Assembly (NCBI GenBank): GCA_910583725.1
Contig: CAJTXZ010000037.1
Span: forward strand, 1 to 12,872
Direction of reading: 5' to 3'
DNA from: an uncultured Vampirovibrio sp.
GTDB taxonomy: Bacteria > Cyanobacteriota > Vampirovibrionia > Gastranaerophilales > Gastranaerophilaceae
Length of the DNA: 12,872 bases
Shown here: positions 1 through 6,674 of the stretch, in pieces
How positions within the stretch are numbered: the stretch's first letter is position 1
Layout of the letters: each line of letters begins with the position of its first letter
Made by a program: the position numbers and the translations under genes
The notes under the pieces: generated by a model
The model's input: the letters and a program-made list of their open reading frames with translations, nothing else
Told to the model about the DNA's origin: nothing
Databases searched by the model: none

Positions 1-1
1 A

Positions 2-55
2 GTCAATGACAGAATACAAGCTGCAGTTAAGGCTGTGAGGGCGAAGTTGTTTTAG
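2..55 (+). CDS. Possible C-terminal tail of a convergent plus-strand gene (partial)
   Basis: An open frame enters from the left edge and reads VNDRIQAAVKAVRAKLF before a TAG stop at 53-55. The 17 residues look like a basic, alanine-rich C-terminal helix, and the codons are richer in G+C than the neighbouring polysaccharide genes. This suggests a chromosomal gene outside the locus, reading toward it. Too little is present to assign a family. A chance open frame of this length is quite possible, so the call rests on composition and on the helix-like sequence only. Confidence 0.35.
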   Translation, partial: VNDRIQAAVKAVRAKLF

Positions 56-67
56 TTGAGGGATATA

Positions 68-96
68 AAATAACTAATAGATTGTTATTTCTTTTT
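68..96. terminator. Weak possible bidirectional terminator between convergent genes
   Basis: A 7-bp perfect inverted repeat, AAATAAC at 68-74 and GTTATTT at 84-90, encloses a 9-base loop. On the plus strand CTTTTT follows at 91-96. It lies just after the possible plus-strand stop at 55 and overlaps the stop codon (85-87) of the last minus-strand gene, which is where a convergent terminator would be expected. The stem has only one G-C pair, so it would be weak, and such repeats are common by chance in AT-rich DNA. Confidence 0.3.
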
Positions 97-1635
97 GCAA
101 ATTGTGAATATATCAATATTAAAAAGTTTGATTTTTTTAAGCTTTCCAAAAGATTTTACATAAGTTAACATCTCTAAAATGTGAGGGATACCTTGTCTTT
201 TTGTACATACACCTGTTTTGTCAATTGAAACCTTATAATTTTTTGGTCTTTTATACATTATATCAACCAAAACAGAGCTATCATCAATATCGCAGGGTTC
301 TTTTTCACTCTGCAGATTCTTCACTGTATGTTGTTTTGGAGTTATCTCCAATAATTGTTTTAACTTTAAATTAAAAGCATCTTTTGAATTCTCTTTATAA
401 AAAATATCCTGTTCCTCTTTGGCAATTTCTTTAGAATAATGGTCAGCATTTAGAATCGAGAATGCTTTTTCTTTTAATTCTAACTCATTTTTACAATAGC
501 CTGATGTCTTTGTAATAAAATCAAGCTGTCCCAAAGTGTTGTCCAAAGACAAAAAAGGCACATTATGCGTAACAGCATCAACTGCAACAGTATATCCAGG
601 CATTGGATAAGAATCTACGATTAAATCACAGGCGCAAAGATAAAACTGATAATCTTTTTCATAATCTATACACCCTATCAAATGAACTCTTTCGAGAATC
701 GATTTATCAAAATTCCTCCATGGAACGCTATCTTTCTTTGGGCCAATACAATAAAGAATTGAATTCTGATTTTTATTTAAAATTTCAGTAAAAGAATTTT
801 TTAAATCATATTTTCCAATAGGAAAATATTTTGAACCTCCGCCAATTGTTAAAACAATCTTTTTATCGAGTGGAATATTAAGCTTTTTTCTTGCCTCTTC
901 TTTTGAAACTATTTTTACTTTATCATCAAGCGGAATGCCTAAAAAATATGGGTTATTAACTAACCTCTTTGGCTTTGTAATACTTGTAACACCTTTTAAA
1001 TCAGCTACGATATCTGCAATACTTTTGCCTATCCAAAACATATGATCAGCATGGTTATATAAAATAACAGGTCTTGTGAATTTCTTCGTCCCAAAGGCAA
1101 TCGTTGCAATCGGGTCATCCATATGTGTGTGCAAAATTATATATTCGTAATGAGAAGCAATCTCCCTTAGTTTTAAAGCCTTCTCTATCTGAGTATCGTC
1201 AATGTTAAAAACAATAAAGTCGCCATTTTTTTCTTTAACATTGGTTCTCAATAATTCAGGCATATCTTCAACATTTTGATTTAAAAGAACAACAGAATGC
1301 ATTTGAGAAGGGTCTGCCTGGCCTATCCACCTTTCAACAACTCTCGTATGGCCGCTTACATTATAGCAGGTTGTCATAACATGTAAAAAGCTATTTGACT
1401 TATATTCCACATTGCAGGAGGAAATATCGTATTGTTCAGCCAAATCTGTATAAAATTTTTCCAGCTGCGTAGAATAGAAATAGCCCGTTCCATTATAAGC
1501 AGCAAATGAAAGTGCTCCTTGTGCTATGCTTAATTTCTGCATTTCATCTTTACAATTGTCAAGTTTTGCAAGCATATTTTCAAACTTTTTTTGCTTTTTC
1601 TTAAGTTTTGGATAGTAAAATTCAAATTTATTCAT
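85..1635 (-). CDS. GT-B fold glycosyltransferase (GT4-like)
   Basis: This is a likely cytoplasmic or membrane-associated sugar transferase and the last gene of the operon. From the Met at 1635 it has about 516 residues. The N-terminal part contains SGHTRVVERWI near residues 93-103, the GHTRVVE signature seen at the glycine-loop end of some GT-B enzymes, and then ILHTHMDDP (about 167-175) and LYNHADHMFWIG (about 192-203). The C-terminal Rossmann half has TIGGGSKYFP (about 263-272) and the donor-site-like stretch ACDLIVDSYPMPGYTVAVD (about 335-353). A basic tail of roughly 60 residues ends the protein. An upstream in-frame ATG at 1656 would add seven residues, but no ribosome site precedes it. 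The ATG at 1635 has GGAAAA a few bases upstream, so I prefer it. Donor and acceptor cannot be read from the sequence. The gene starts 53 bp after the phase-variable GT2 gene ends. Confidence 0.8.
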   Translation of the reverse strand: MNKFEFYYPKLKKKQKKFENMLAKLDNCKDEMQKLSIAQGALSFAAYNGTGYFYSTQLEKFYTDLAEQYDISSCNVEYKSNSFLHVMTTCYNVSGHTRVVERWIGQADPSQMHSVVLLNQNVEDMPELLRTNVKEKNGDFIVFNIDDTQIEKALKLREIASHYEYIILHTHMDDPIATIAFGTKKFTRPVILYNHADHMFWIGKSIADIVADLKGVTSITKPKRLVNNPYFLGIPLDDKVKIVSKEEARKKLNIPLDKKIVLTIGGGSKYFPIGKYDLKNSFTEILNKNQNSILYCIGPKKDSVPWRNFDKSILERVHLIGCIDYEKDYQFYLCACDLIVDSYPMPGYTVAVDAVTHNVPFLSLDNTLGQLDFITKTSGYCKNELELKEKAFSILNADHYSKEIAKEEQDIFYKENSKDAFNLKLKQLLEITPKQHTVKNLQSEKEPCDIDDSSVLVDIMYKRPKNYKVSIDKTGVCTKRQGIPHILEMLTYVKSFGKLKKIKLFNIDIFTICKKK

Positions 1636-1688
1636 ATATTTTCCATTATCTTCCATATTATGGTTTTATATAAGGGTCTAAATGTTGT

Positions 1689-2576
1689 CTAATTAAAATT
1701 TTTTATATTAAAAATGTTATCTACTTCCACACAGCCATTATTTACACACTTTAATAAGTTGTCCATATTCATTTCTTTAACATTTTTATTTGAGCTACAT
1801 TTTAATTTTCTTTTTAAATCCCTGCGCACATATGTCATATGGTGCATTTGGATAGAACAGAAAAAATGCACTTTATATTTTTGCAAACATGTCGGGGGGG
1901 GGGGGACAAAAGTGCGCGTTGGATCGCTAAAACATATACCACAAGACAGTTTTTGCAGCTTTAGCCTTGTAAAGAGCCCTATTTTTGCAAAAAATGGAAC
2001 GGCATAATCTGATAAGTTTATGCGTCTTAATTTTGGAGATGTACCATAACATACAATTGGACAAAAAGAATACGCTATATTATTTGTAGCTATATATTCT
2101 TTGGCTTTTATAAATTGTTCCTTTATATAAAACTCATCTGTGTCCATGCACATAAAATAATTGCAGCCTGCTTTTTTTGCATATTTAAGGCCGAGGTTTC
2201 TTTTCTTGACCTCATTTTTTCCAGGTTTAATCTTATAATTTGGTTCAAAATAAATAATTTCATCAATAAAACCTTTACTTTTGAGTTCATGCAGTTGATT
2301 ATACAAATTCATATTTTCATATGTGCCATCCCATGATTTAATTTGATATACGACATTAATATAATCAACCGCATTCCGTATAGCCTTAATTGATGATTCG
2401 AGCAATTCTTCGCCATCAAATACAGAATATGAAATACCCCATTTTAAAGATTTTAAGTGATTTTCTGCTATTTTTTTTAAATTTTTATTACGCCACTCTT
2501 GTCTGACTGTCTTTTTGAAGATAAAAAGGGCGAGAAATTTTATTATATTTTTTTGTACTTCGTATTTAAAAAGCAT
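1689..2576 (-). CDS. GT2-family glycosyltransferase with in-frame C12 tract (likely phase-variable)
   Basis: The protein has 295 residues. After a basic, hydrophobic N-terminus (about 1-25) a GT-A type domain begins at KWGISYSVFDGEELL (45-59). The metal-binding DxD-type motif is MDTDEF (144-149). The stretch MHHMTYVRRD (244-253) resembles the conserved C-terminal HH-x-SYVR-like motif of related capsule and LOS glycosyltransferases. The coding strand carries 12 consecutive C between codons 224 and 228 (V-P-P-P-P). With 12 C the frame runs through to the TAA at 1689, so the gene is in the ON state as given. With 11 C the frame would end after about 246 residues, and with 13 C after about 234. 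Both forms lose the MHHMTYVRRD motif. The ATG is preceded by AGGAG at a good distance. The 68-bp gap upstream shows no clear promoter. The sugar transferred is unknown. Confidence 0.85.
   Translation of the reverse strand: MLFKYEVQKNIIKFLALFIFKKTVRQEWRNKNLKKIAENHLKSLKWGISYSVFDGEELLESSIKAIRNAVDYINVVYQIKSWDGTYENMNLYNQLHELKSKGFIDEIIYFEPNYKIKPGKNEVKKRNLGLKYAKKAGCNYFMCMDTDEFYIKEQFIKAKEYIATNNIAYSFCPIVCYGTSPKLRRINLSDYAVPFFAKIGLFTRLKLQKLSCGICFSDPTRTFVPPPPTCLQKYKVHFFCSIQMHHMTYVRRDLKRKLKCSSNKNVKEMNMDNLLKCVNNGCVEVDNIFNIKNFN
1894..1905 (-). repeat. Homopolymeric C12 tract (G12 on the plus strand), putative phase-variation switch
   Basis: Twelve uninterrupted G residues occur on the plus strand, read as CCCCCCCCCCCC in the coding sequence of the GT2 gene. 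A G/C run of this length is far beyond expectation in DNA of about 30% G+C. Tracts of this size in surface-glycan genes are known in Campylobacter, Helicobacter and Neisseria to gain or lose bases by slipped-strand mispairing. The exact length could also be affected by sequencing error or by averaging of a mixed population. Confidence 0.85.
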
Positions 2577-2644
2577 ATTTACTCCTGGTCTTTTTGCAGA
2601 TTAAGAAGCTTTCAAGGGGGATATTATATAAAGTGATACAGTCT

Positions 2645-3532
2645 TTACTCATCTACACCCCAAAATTTAAGCTCATTTTCCCCTGTATTTGGAATTTTTC
2701 TTTTGTAAAAATCGTAACTTTTTGCAAGATGCCCCAAATCCAGGGCTCTAAAGCCTTCTTTTGTTAAATCTGAAGCCCAGACTTTGGCTGCAGGGCCAGC
2801 CATAAGTATAATAAGGGTATTTTTATCAAGTGCAAGAAGTTTATGTAAGGTTTCATCATAGGTTGAAAATGCATTTTTATTAGGCACAAAAACGTAATTT
2901 TCTTCAAGGGAATTGTCAAAAATGTTAAATTTCAGATTATCAAAAGCATTTTTGCAACAAACGATTGCGATTTTCTTATCATGCCAAATTTGTCTGAAAT
3001 CTTCAAAATATTTATCTTTTGATGAATCATTATAATCAAACAGCCAAGATAAGCCTGTAGAACAATATTGGGTATCCCACGTTATATATTTTAGAAGGCT
3101 TTTTCTGAGCTTTGGAATCTCATAAATATCAAAATGTCTACAAAATCCATTTTTTTCGTATAAATTTGAATAATTAAAATAATGATGGTTGATTCCTGCA
3201 ACAAGATTTTGCTGTTTGTTTGAAACAATCTCTTTTAATCTTTCTGCAAGTTTCTTTTCATATTTTTGAAAAGGAATATCCTTGCCTTCCATAATTAAAA
3301 TTTCGCCATCGCCAAACCTTGCTATGCTATAATTTGTATTTTGAAGCATTTCAACGGTTTCTAAAACGGAATAAATCTTTGGGCGAACAATCTTGTCGTT
3401 TGGGGTTCTAAAGATTATTTCATTATATAAATCTTCGTATGTAAGCAGAGAAGTATTTGCCAAAGTATCTTTAAGGCTGAATTTTGACAAGTAATTAAGA
3501 TTTTTTAAAAGCAGCACGAACCTTTTTATCAT
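2645..3532 (-). CDS. GT-D fold glycosyltransferase (DUF1792 / SP_1767-like)
   Basis: The product has about 295 residues and matches the GT-D (formerly DUF1792) glycosyltransferase family, whose founding member adds a hexose during serine-rich-repeat adhesin glycosylation in streptococci. The hallmark is ARFGDGE (about 71-77), an acidic motif near the N-terminus. Further family-like features are AIVCCKN (about 189-195) in a central Rossmann-type strand, ILMAGPAAKVWASDL (about 242-256), and the late DLGHLAKSYDFY (about 265-276). The first ATG (3538) overlaps the stop of the preceding aminotransferase as ATGA. However, AAAGGA (3543-3538) is spaced properly for the second ATG at 3532, which I therefore use. 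Either start implies translational coupling. Here the enzyme probably extends a polysaccharide or oligosaccharide rather than a glycoprotein, but this is inferred only from its neighbours. Confidence 0.85.
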   Translation of the reverse strand: MIKRFVLLLKNLNYLSKFSLKDTLANTSLLTYEDLYNEIIFRTPNDKIVRPKIYSVLETVEMLQNTNYSIARFGDGEILIMEGKDIPFQKYEKKLAERLKEIVSNKQQNLVAGINHHYFNYSNLYEKNGFCRHFDIYEIPKLRKSLLKYITWDTQYCSTGLSWLFDYNDSSKDKYFEDFRQIWHDKKIAIVCCKNAFDNLKFNIFDNSLEENYVFVPNKNAFSTYDETLHKLLALDKNTLIILMAGPAAKVWASDLTKEGFRALDLGHLAKSYDFYKRKIPNTGENELKFWGVDE

Positions 3533-3534
3533 TA

Positions 3535-4626
3535 TCATCCTTTGTATTGATTTAGAACATTTACCACATATTCTGCCTCTTTATCTTCAAGTACAGGAGA
3601 AATCGGAATAGATATTATTTCATTATGAATCTTTTCTGTTACAAGGTAACTTTGATTTGCCCATTCTTTATATGCCCCTTGTTTGTGAGGCGGAGTGGGA
3701 TAGTGAATATTTGTCTGTATGCCTTTATTTTCAAGATATTCTTGTAATTTTGTTCTATTTTTTGTTCTTATTGCAAAGATGTGCCAAACATGGGCATCTT
3801 CATCATAAGTTTCAGGCAAAATAATTTCAGGATTTTTAATGTTTTGCCTGTAAAATTTAGCAATTTCACGCCTTTGCTTGTTGTCTTTATCTAAGAATGG
3901 CAGTTTTACATCCAAAATTGCCGCCTGAATTTCATCAAGCCTTGAGTTTATACCCTTGTATATATGATGATATTTATAATCCGAGCCGTAATTTGCAATT
4001 GCGCGAATACGCTTAGCCAGCTTTTCATCATTTGTTGTAACACATCCGCCATCTCCAAGCGCACCAAGATTTTTGCCCGGATAAAAAGAAAAACCTGCCG
4101 CGTCACCTAAATTTCCCGTCCTTTTGCCATCATATATTGCACCATGGGCCTGTGCAGCATCTTCAATTATTTTAAGGTTATATTTTTTTGCAATCTCAGA
4201 AATACTTTTTGTTTGAACGGCCTGCCCGTAAAGATGCACAAGCATTACAGCCTTTGTTTCGGATGTGATTTTTTCTTCGATTTTTTTTGGGTCAATATTA
4301 TATGTTTCAATATCAGGCTCAACTAAAACTGGAACACAGCCGTTTTCAGAAATAGCCAAAATACTTGCAATGTAAGTATTTGCAGGAACTATGATTTCAT
4401 CACCAGGCTTAAAATCATATCCTCTAATAATTAAATTTAAGGCATCAAGCCCGTTTGCACAGCTTATACAATGCTTTACACCGATATATTCAGCAAAATG
4501 CCTTTCAAAAAGTTTGTTTTGCTCTCCTAAAATATACCATCCGGAATCAAGTACATTTTTTATTCTCTCATCAATTTCTTTTCGAAATCTTTCATTTATT
4601 TTGTGCAAATCTAAAAATTTAATCAT
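3535..4626 (-). CDS. DegT/DnrJ/EryC1 sugar aminotransferase, FdtB/QdtB-like (dTDP-3-amino sugar)
   Basis: This is a PLP-dependent sugar-nucleotide transaminase of 363 residues, the usual family length. Visible motifs are FLDLHKIN (4-11), DSGWYILG (27-34), ANGLDAL (57-63), EDAAQAHGA (155-163), whose Asp binds the PLP ring nitrogen, and FYPGKNLGALGDGG (181-194), whose Lys185 should form the Schiff base. The DSGWYILG start and PGKNLGALGDGG lysine motif are typical of the FdtB/QdtB/TylB/DesV branch, which aminates C3 of dTDP-3-keto-6-deoxyhexoses. The likely product is therefore dTDP-Fuc3N or dTDP-Qui3N. The partner 3,4-ketoisomerase is not in this window. The ATG at 4626 has AAAGG very close upstream, and the N-terminus matches the family, so the start seems right. 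Exact stereochemistry and position of amination are not proved. Confidence 0.85.
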   Translation of the reverse strand: MIKFLDLHKINERFRKEIDERIKNVLDSGWYILGEQNKLFERHFAEYIGVKHCISCANGLDALNLIIRGYDFKPGDEIIVPANTYIASILAISENGCVPVLVEPDIETYNIDPKKIEEKITSETKAVMLVHLYGQAVQTKSISEIAKKYNLKIIEDAAQAHGAIYDGKRTGNLGDAAGFSFYPGKNLGALGDGGCVTTNDEKLAKRIRAIANYGSDYKYHHIYKGINSRLDEIQAAILDVKLPFLDKDNKQRREIAKFYRQNIKNPEIILPETYDEDAHVWHIFAIRTKNRTKLQEYLENKGIQTNIHYPTPPHKQGAYKEWANQSYLVTEKIHNEIISIPISPVLEDKEAEYVVNVLNQYKG

Positions 4627-4672
4627 ACCTTTATTTGAACATTTTTACACACAAAATGCAAGCTTGTGAACT

Positions 4673-4708
4673 TTGACGGTTATAAAGTTTTATGAACAAA
4701 ATTATCCC
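4673..4708 (-). promoter_or_regulatory. Weak candidate internal promoter upstream of the FdtB-like gene
   Basis: Reading the minus strand, TTGGGA (about 4708-4703) is followed, about 18 bases later, by TTTATAACC (about 4684-4676). These loosely resemble sigma-70 -35 and -10 boxes and lie within the only sizeable gap of the operon. In AT-rich DNA such matches are frequent by chance, so this is only a pointer to where a second transcript could begin. Confidence 0.15.
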
Positions 4709-4720
4709 AATAAGATTAGC

Positions 4721-4748
4721 ATGCCGGCTTTAAAAAAACAGCCTGCAT
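4721..4748 (-). other. Imperfect intergenic hairpin after rffA
   Basis: The gap 4627-4753 is 127 bp, the largest in the window, and separates the two aminotransferase genes. Six bases past the rffA stop, arms ATGCCGGCT (4721-4729) and AGCCTGCAT (4740-4748) form a 9-bp stem with one central mismatch and a 10-base loop containing A7 (T7 on the transcribed strand). It is much richer in G+C than its surroundings. No U-run follows in the direction of the operon, so it is not a standard terminator. It could be an attenuator, an RNA-stability element or an old terminator. Confidence 0.35.
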
Positions 4749-4753
4749 TAAAT

Positions 4754-5890
4754 TTAATTATATTGATTCAAAAAACTGCGCACCGTTTTTAATAAAAAAT
4801 TCATATCATCATCCGATAATTCATAAAACATTGGCAGCCTAACCAAAGTATCAGCAATTTTGTCTGTAATAGGCATTTCATAAGGAGTTCTGCCATATTT
4901 TAAACCAGCAGGCGATGAATGCAGCGGAATATAATGAAATACAGGATTTATATTCTTTTGTTTCATATAATCTATAAAATCCGTTCTCTTTCTTAGATTT
5001 TCAAAGACAATATAATACATATGGGCATTGTGTTTGCAATAATCAGGAATAAACGGCCTTTCTATTGACACATCATAAGATTTCAAAAAATTATCATACT
5101 TATTCCATATCTTAAGCCTTTTTTCATTTATTTCATCCATATGTTCAAGCTGGGAGTATAAAAATGCCGAAACCATATCGGAAGGCAAAAAACTTGAGCC
5201 TATATCTACCCATGTATATTTATCAACCTCGCCCCTAAAAAATTTTGAGCGGTTTGTGCCCTTTTCTCTAATAATCTCCGAACGCTCAATTAGTTTATCA
5301 TTATTAATAGTAATTGCACCACCTTCGCCAGAAATTATGTTTTTTGTTTCATGAAAACTAAATGCCCCTAAATCGCCGATTGTACCGAGCGGCTTGTCTT
5401 TATAAAAACTGCCAAGAGCCTGCGCAGCGTCTTCGATTAAAATTAAATTGTGTTTATTGCATATATCTTTTATTTTATCCATTTCACAAGCAACACCTGC
5501 ATAATGCACAACGCAAACTGCTTTTGTCTTTTTAGTTATGGCTTTTTCTATTAAATCTTCATTAATATTCTTTGTATCTTCTTTAATATCGACAAATACT
5601 GGAATTCCGCCTCTTAGTACAAACGCATTAGCAGTGGAGACAAATGTAAAAGACGGCATAATGATTTCATCGCCTGGCTTAATGTCTGCTAAAATTGCAC
5701 ACATTTCAAGTGCCGCCGTGCAGGAATGTGTCAAAAGAACCTTTTTGCATCCAAGTTTTTCCTCTAAAAATTTGTGACACCTTTGTGTATAAAGCCCGTC
5801 ACCTCGCAAAATACCTTTATTTATGGCATCTTGAATGTATTGAAGTTCTTTGTCTATAATAAATGGTTTGTTGAATGGAATATTGTTCAT
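4754..5890 (-). CDS. rffA: dTDP-4-amino-4,6-dideoxygalactose transaminase (RffA/WecE)
   Basis: This is a PLP-dependent transaminase that converts dTDP-4-keto-6-deoxyglucose and glutamate to dTDP-Fuc4N in the cytoplasm; in enterobacteria this sugar feeds enterobacterial common antigen. The 378-residue protein matches my recollection of E. coli WecE over nearly its whole length. Shared stretches include MPSFTFVSTANAFVLRG (78-94), VHYAGVACEMD (128-138), EDAAQALG (153-160), FSFHETKNIISGEGG (177-191) with the PLP lysine at 183, IIREKGTNRSKFFRGEVDK (206-224) and FHYIPLHSSPAG (about 317-328). This is much closer than generic DegT similarity. The ATG at 5890 gives the family N-terminus IPFNKP. Only a weak GAAAG ribosome site precedes it. 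A WecF-like transferase domain at 12822-10807 in the same operon supports use of the product in a glycan. Confidence 0.93.
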   Translation of the reverse strand: MNNIPFNKPFIIDKELQYIQDAINKGILRGDGLYTQRCHKFLEEKLGCKKVLLTHSCTAALEMCAILADIKPGDEIIMPSFTFVSTANAFVLRGGIPVFVDIKEDTKNINEDLIEKAITKKTKAVCVVHYAGVACEMDKIKDICNKHNLILIEDAAQALGSFYKDKPLGTIGDLGAFSFHETKNIISGEGGAITINNDKLIERSEIIREKGTNRSKFFRGEVDKYTWVDIGSSFLPSDMVSAFLYSQLEHMDEINEKRLKIWNKYDNFLKSYDVSIERPFIPDYCKHNAHMYYIVFENLRKRTDFIDYMKQKNINPVFHYIPLHSSPAGLKYGRTPYEMPITDKIADTLVRLPMFYELSDDDMNFLLKTVRSFLNQYN

Positions 5891-5949
5891 ATATTGTTCT
5901 TTCTAATGCAAAAGTTAAACCTAAATATTGTAAAAATTTGTGAAAAATC

Positions 5950-6654
5950 TTAATTATCTTCTGGGAACATCAAGCAATATTCATTTGGAGTTTTTCTATT
6001 CCATTTTATACAGGTTTTAACAAGTTTCGCAGGCAAACCTGCATAAATAGAATTTTCCTTCTCAAATTTTCCCGATACAAGAGCTCTATATCCTATAATT
6101 GAATTTTTTGGAATATAAGAATTTTTTAATATGACTGCCTCAAATCCAATCCAGACATGATCCGAAATTGTCAAGGCTGAAGCGTTATTGATCAATTTGC
6201 CATTCTTTATAATAGAATGTCCATCTGTATTAAATACTCTTGTATCATATGAAAACATGCAATCTTTTCCTATTTTTACTGATGAATTAAAATCGCAGGT
6301 TTGAATAAGGGTTTTCCAAAAACTGGTATTGGGTCCTATAGTGACTTCACCATCTTGACAGTTTTCAAAAATTTGAATTCTTAAAGAATCAATAATTGTA
6401 ACGTTTTCTTCAAGTTTAATGCTATTATTATTACCTACAATGCTTATGGCTAAATGACCGCGATTATCTAAAGTGTCTATAAATATTTTGTTGTTGTCCC
6501 CTTTGATATTGATATCAATGATTTTTGATATGTTTTGCTTTTTTATGAAAATTTCATTCGATTTGCCTTCTATCTTTCCTTGAAAATATTCTTTATGTTC
6601 AATTTTATTACCATTATGAACGATTATTTTTTTCTTTCTTCTAAATAATTTCAT
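5950..6654 (-). CDS. Left-handed beta-helix (hexapeptide repeat) sugar acyltransferase
   Basis: The 234-residue product looks like an acetyl- or acyl-CoA-dependent O- or N-acyltransferase of the trimeric LbH family. Its N-terminal third (about 30-90) has an irregular beta-rich series of short strands such as IKGDNNKIFID. The core follows with GEVTIGPNTSF (102-112), SVKIGKDCMFSYDTRVFNTDGH (roughly 125-146) and DHVWIGFEAVILKNS (165-179). It ends with the usual cap YAGLPAKLVK (204-213). His146 in the NTDGH loop is in the position of the catalytic histidine. The N-terminus is very basic (MKLFRRKKKI). The start has AAGGA about eight bases upstream. Adjacent rffA makes an amino sugar, so N-acetylation of Fuc4N (the job of unrelated WecD in E. 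coli) is one option. O-acetylation of the polymer is equally possible. Confidence 0.82.
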   Translation of the reverse strand: MKLFRRKKKIIVHNGNKIEHKEYFQGKIEGKSNEIFIKKQNISKIIDINIKGDNNKIFIDTLDNRGHLAISIVGNNNSIKLEENVTIIDSLRIQIFENCQDGEVTIGPNTSFWKTLIQTCDFNSSVKIGKDCMFSYDTRVFNTDGHSIIKNGKLINNASALTISDHVWIGFEAVILKNSYIPKNSIIGYRALVSGKFEKENSIYAGLPAKLVKTCIKWNRKTPNEYCLMFPEDN

Positions 6655-6674
6655 TTGTTTTTCCTTAATTATTT

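Noticed and set aside
1714..2007. 97-codon plus-strand open frame across the G12 tract
   Set aside because: It is the antisense shadow of the GT2 gene, lacks a recognisable domain and has low-complexity, AT-driven composition (many F, L, C). The minus frame carries clear GT motifs.
2471..2478. A8 tract (T8 on the plus strand) in the same GT2 gene, near codons 33-36, as a second slippage site
   Set aside because: Runs of seven to eight A/T are frequent throughout this AT-rich window (for example in the FdtB-like gene near 4271-4278), so it is not distinctive. Slippage at A8 is expected to be much lower than at C12.
4391..4669. 92-codon plus-strand open frame over the start of the FdtB-like gene
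   Set aside because: It is the reverse complement of strongly conserved aminotransferase codons, with no homology of its own.
4673..4701. Plus-strand TTGACG as a -35 box for a divergent promoter
   Set aside because: The -35-like hexamer is good, but no acceptable -10 box lies 16-18 bases downstream and no plus-strand gene follows.
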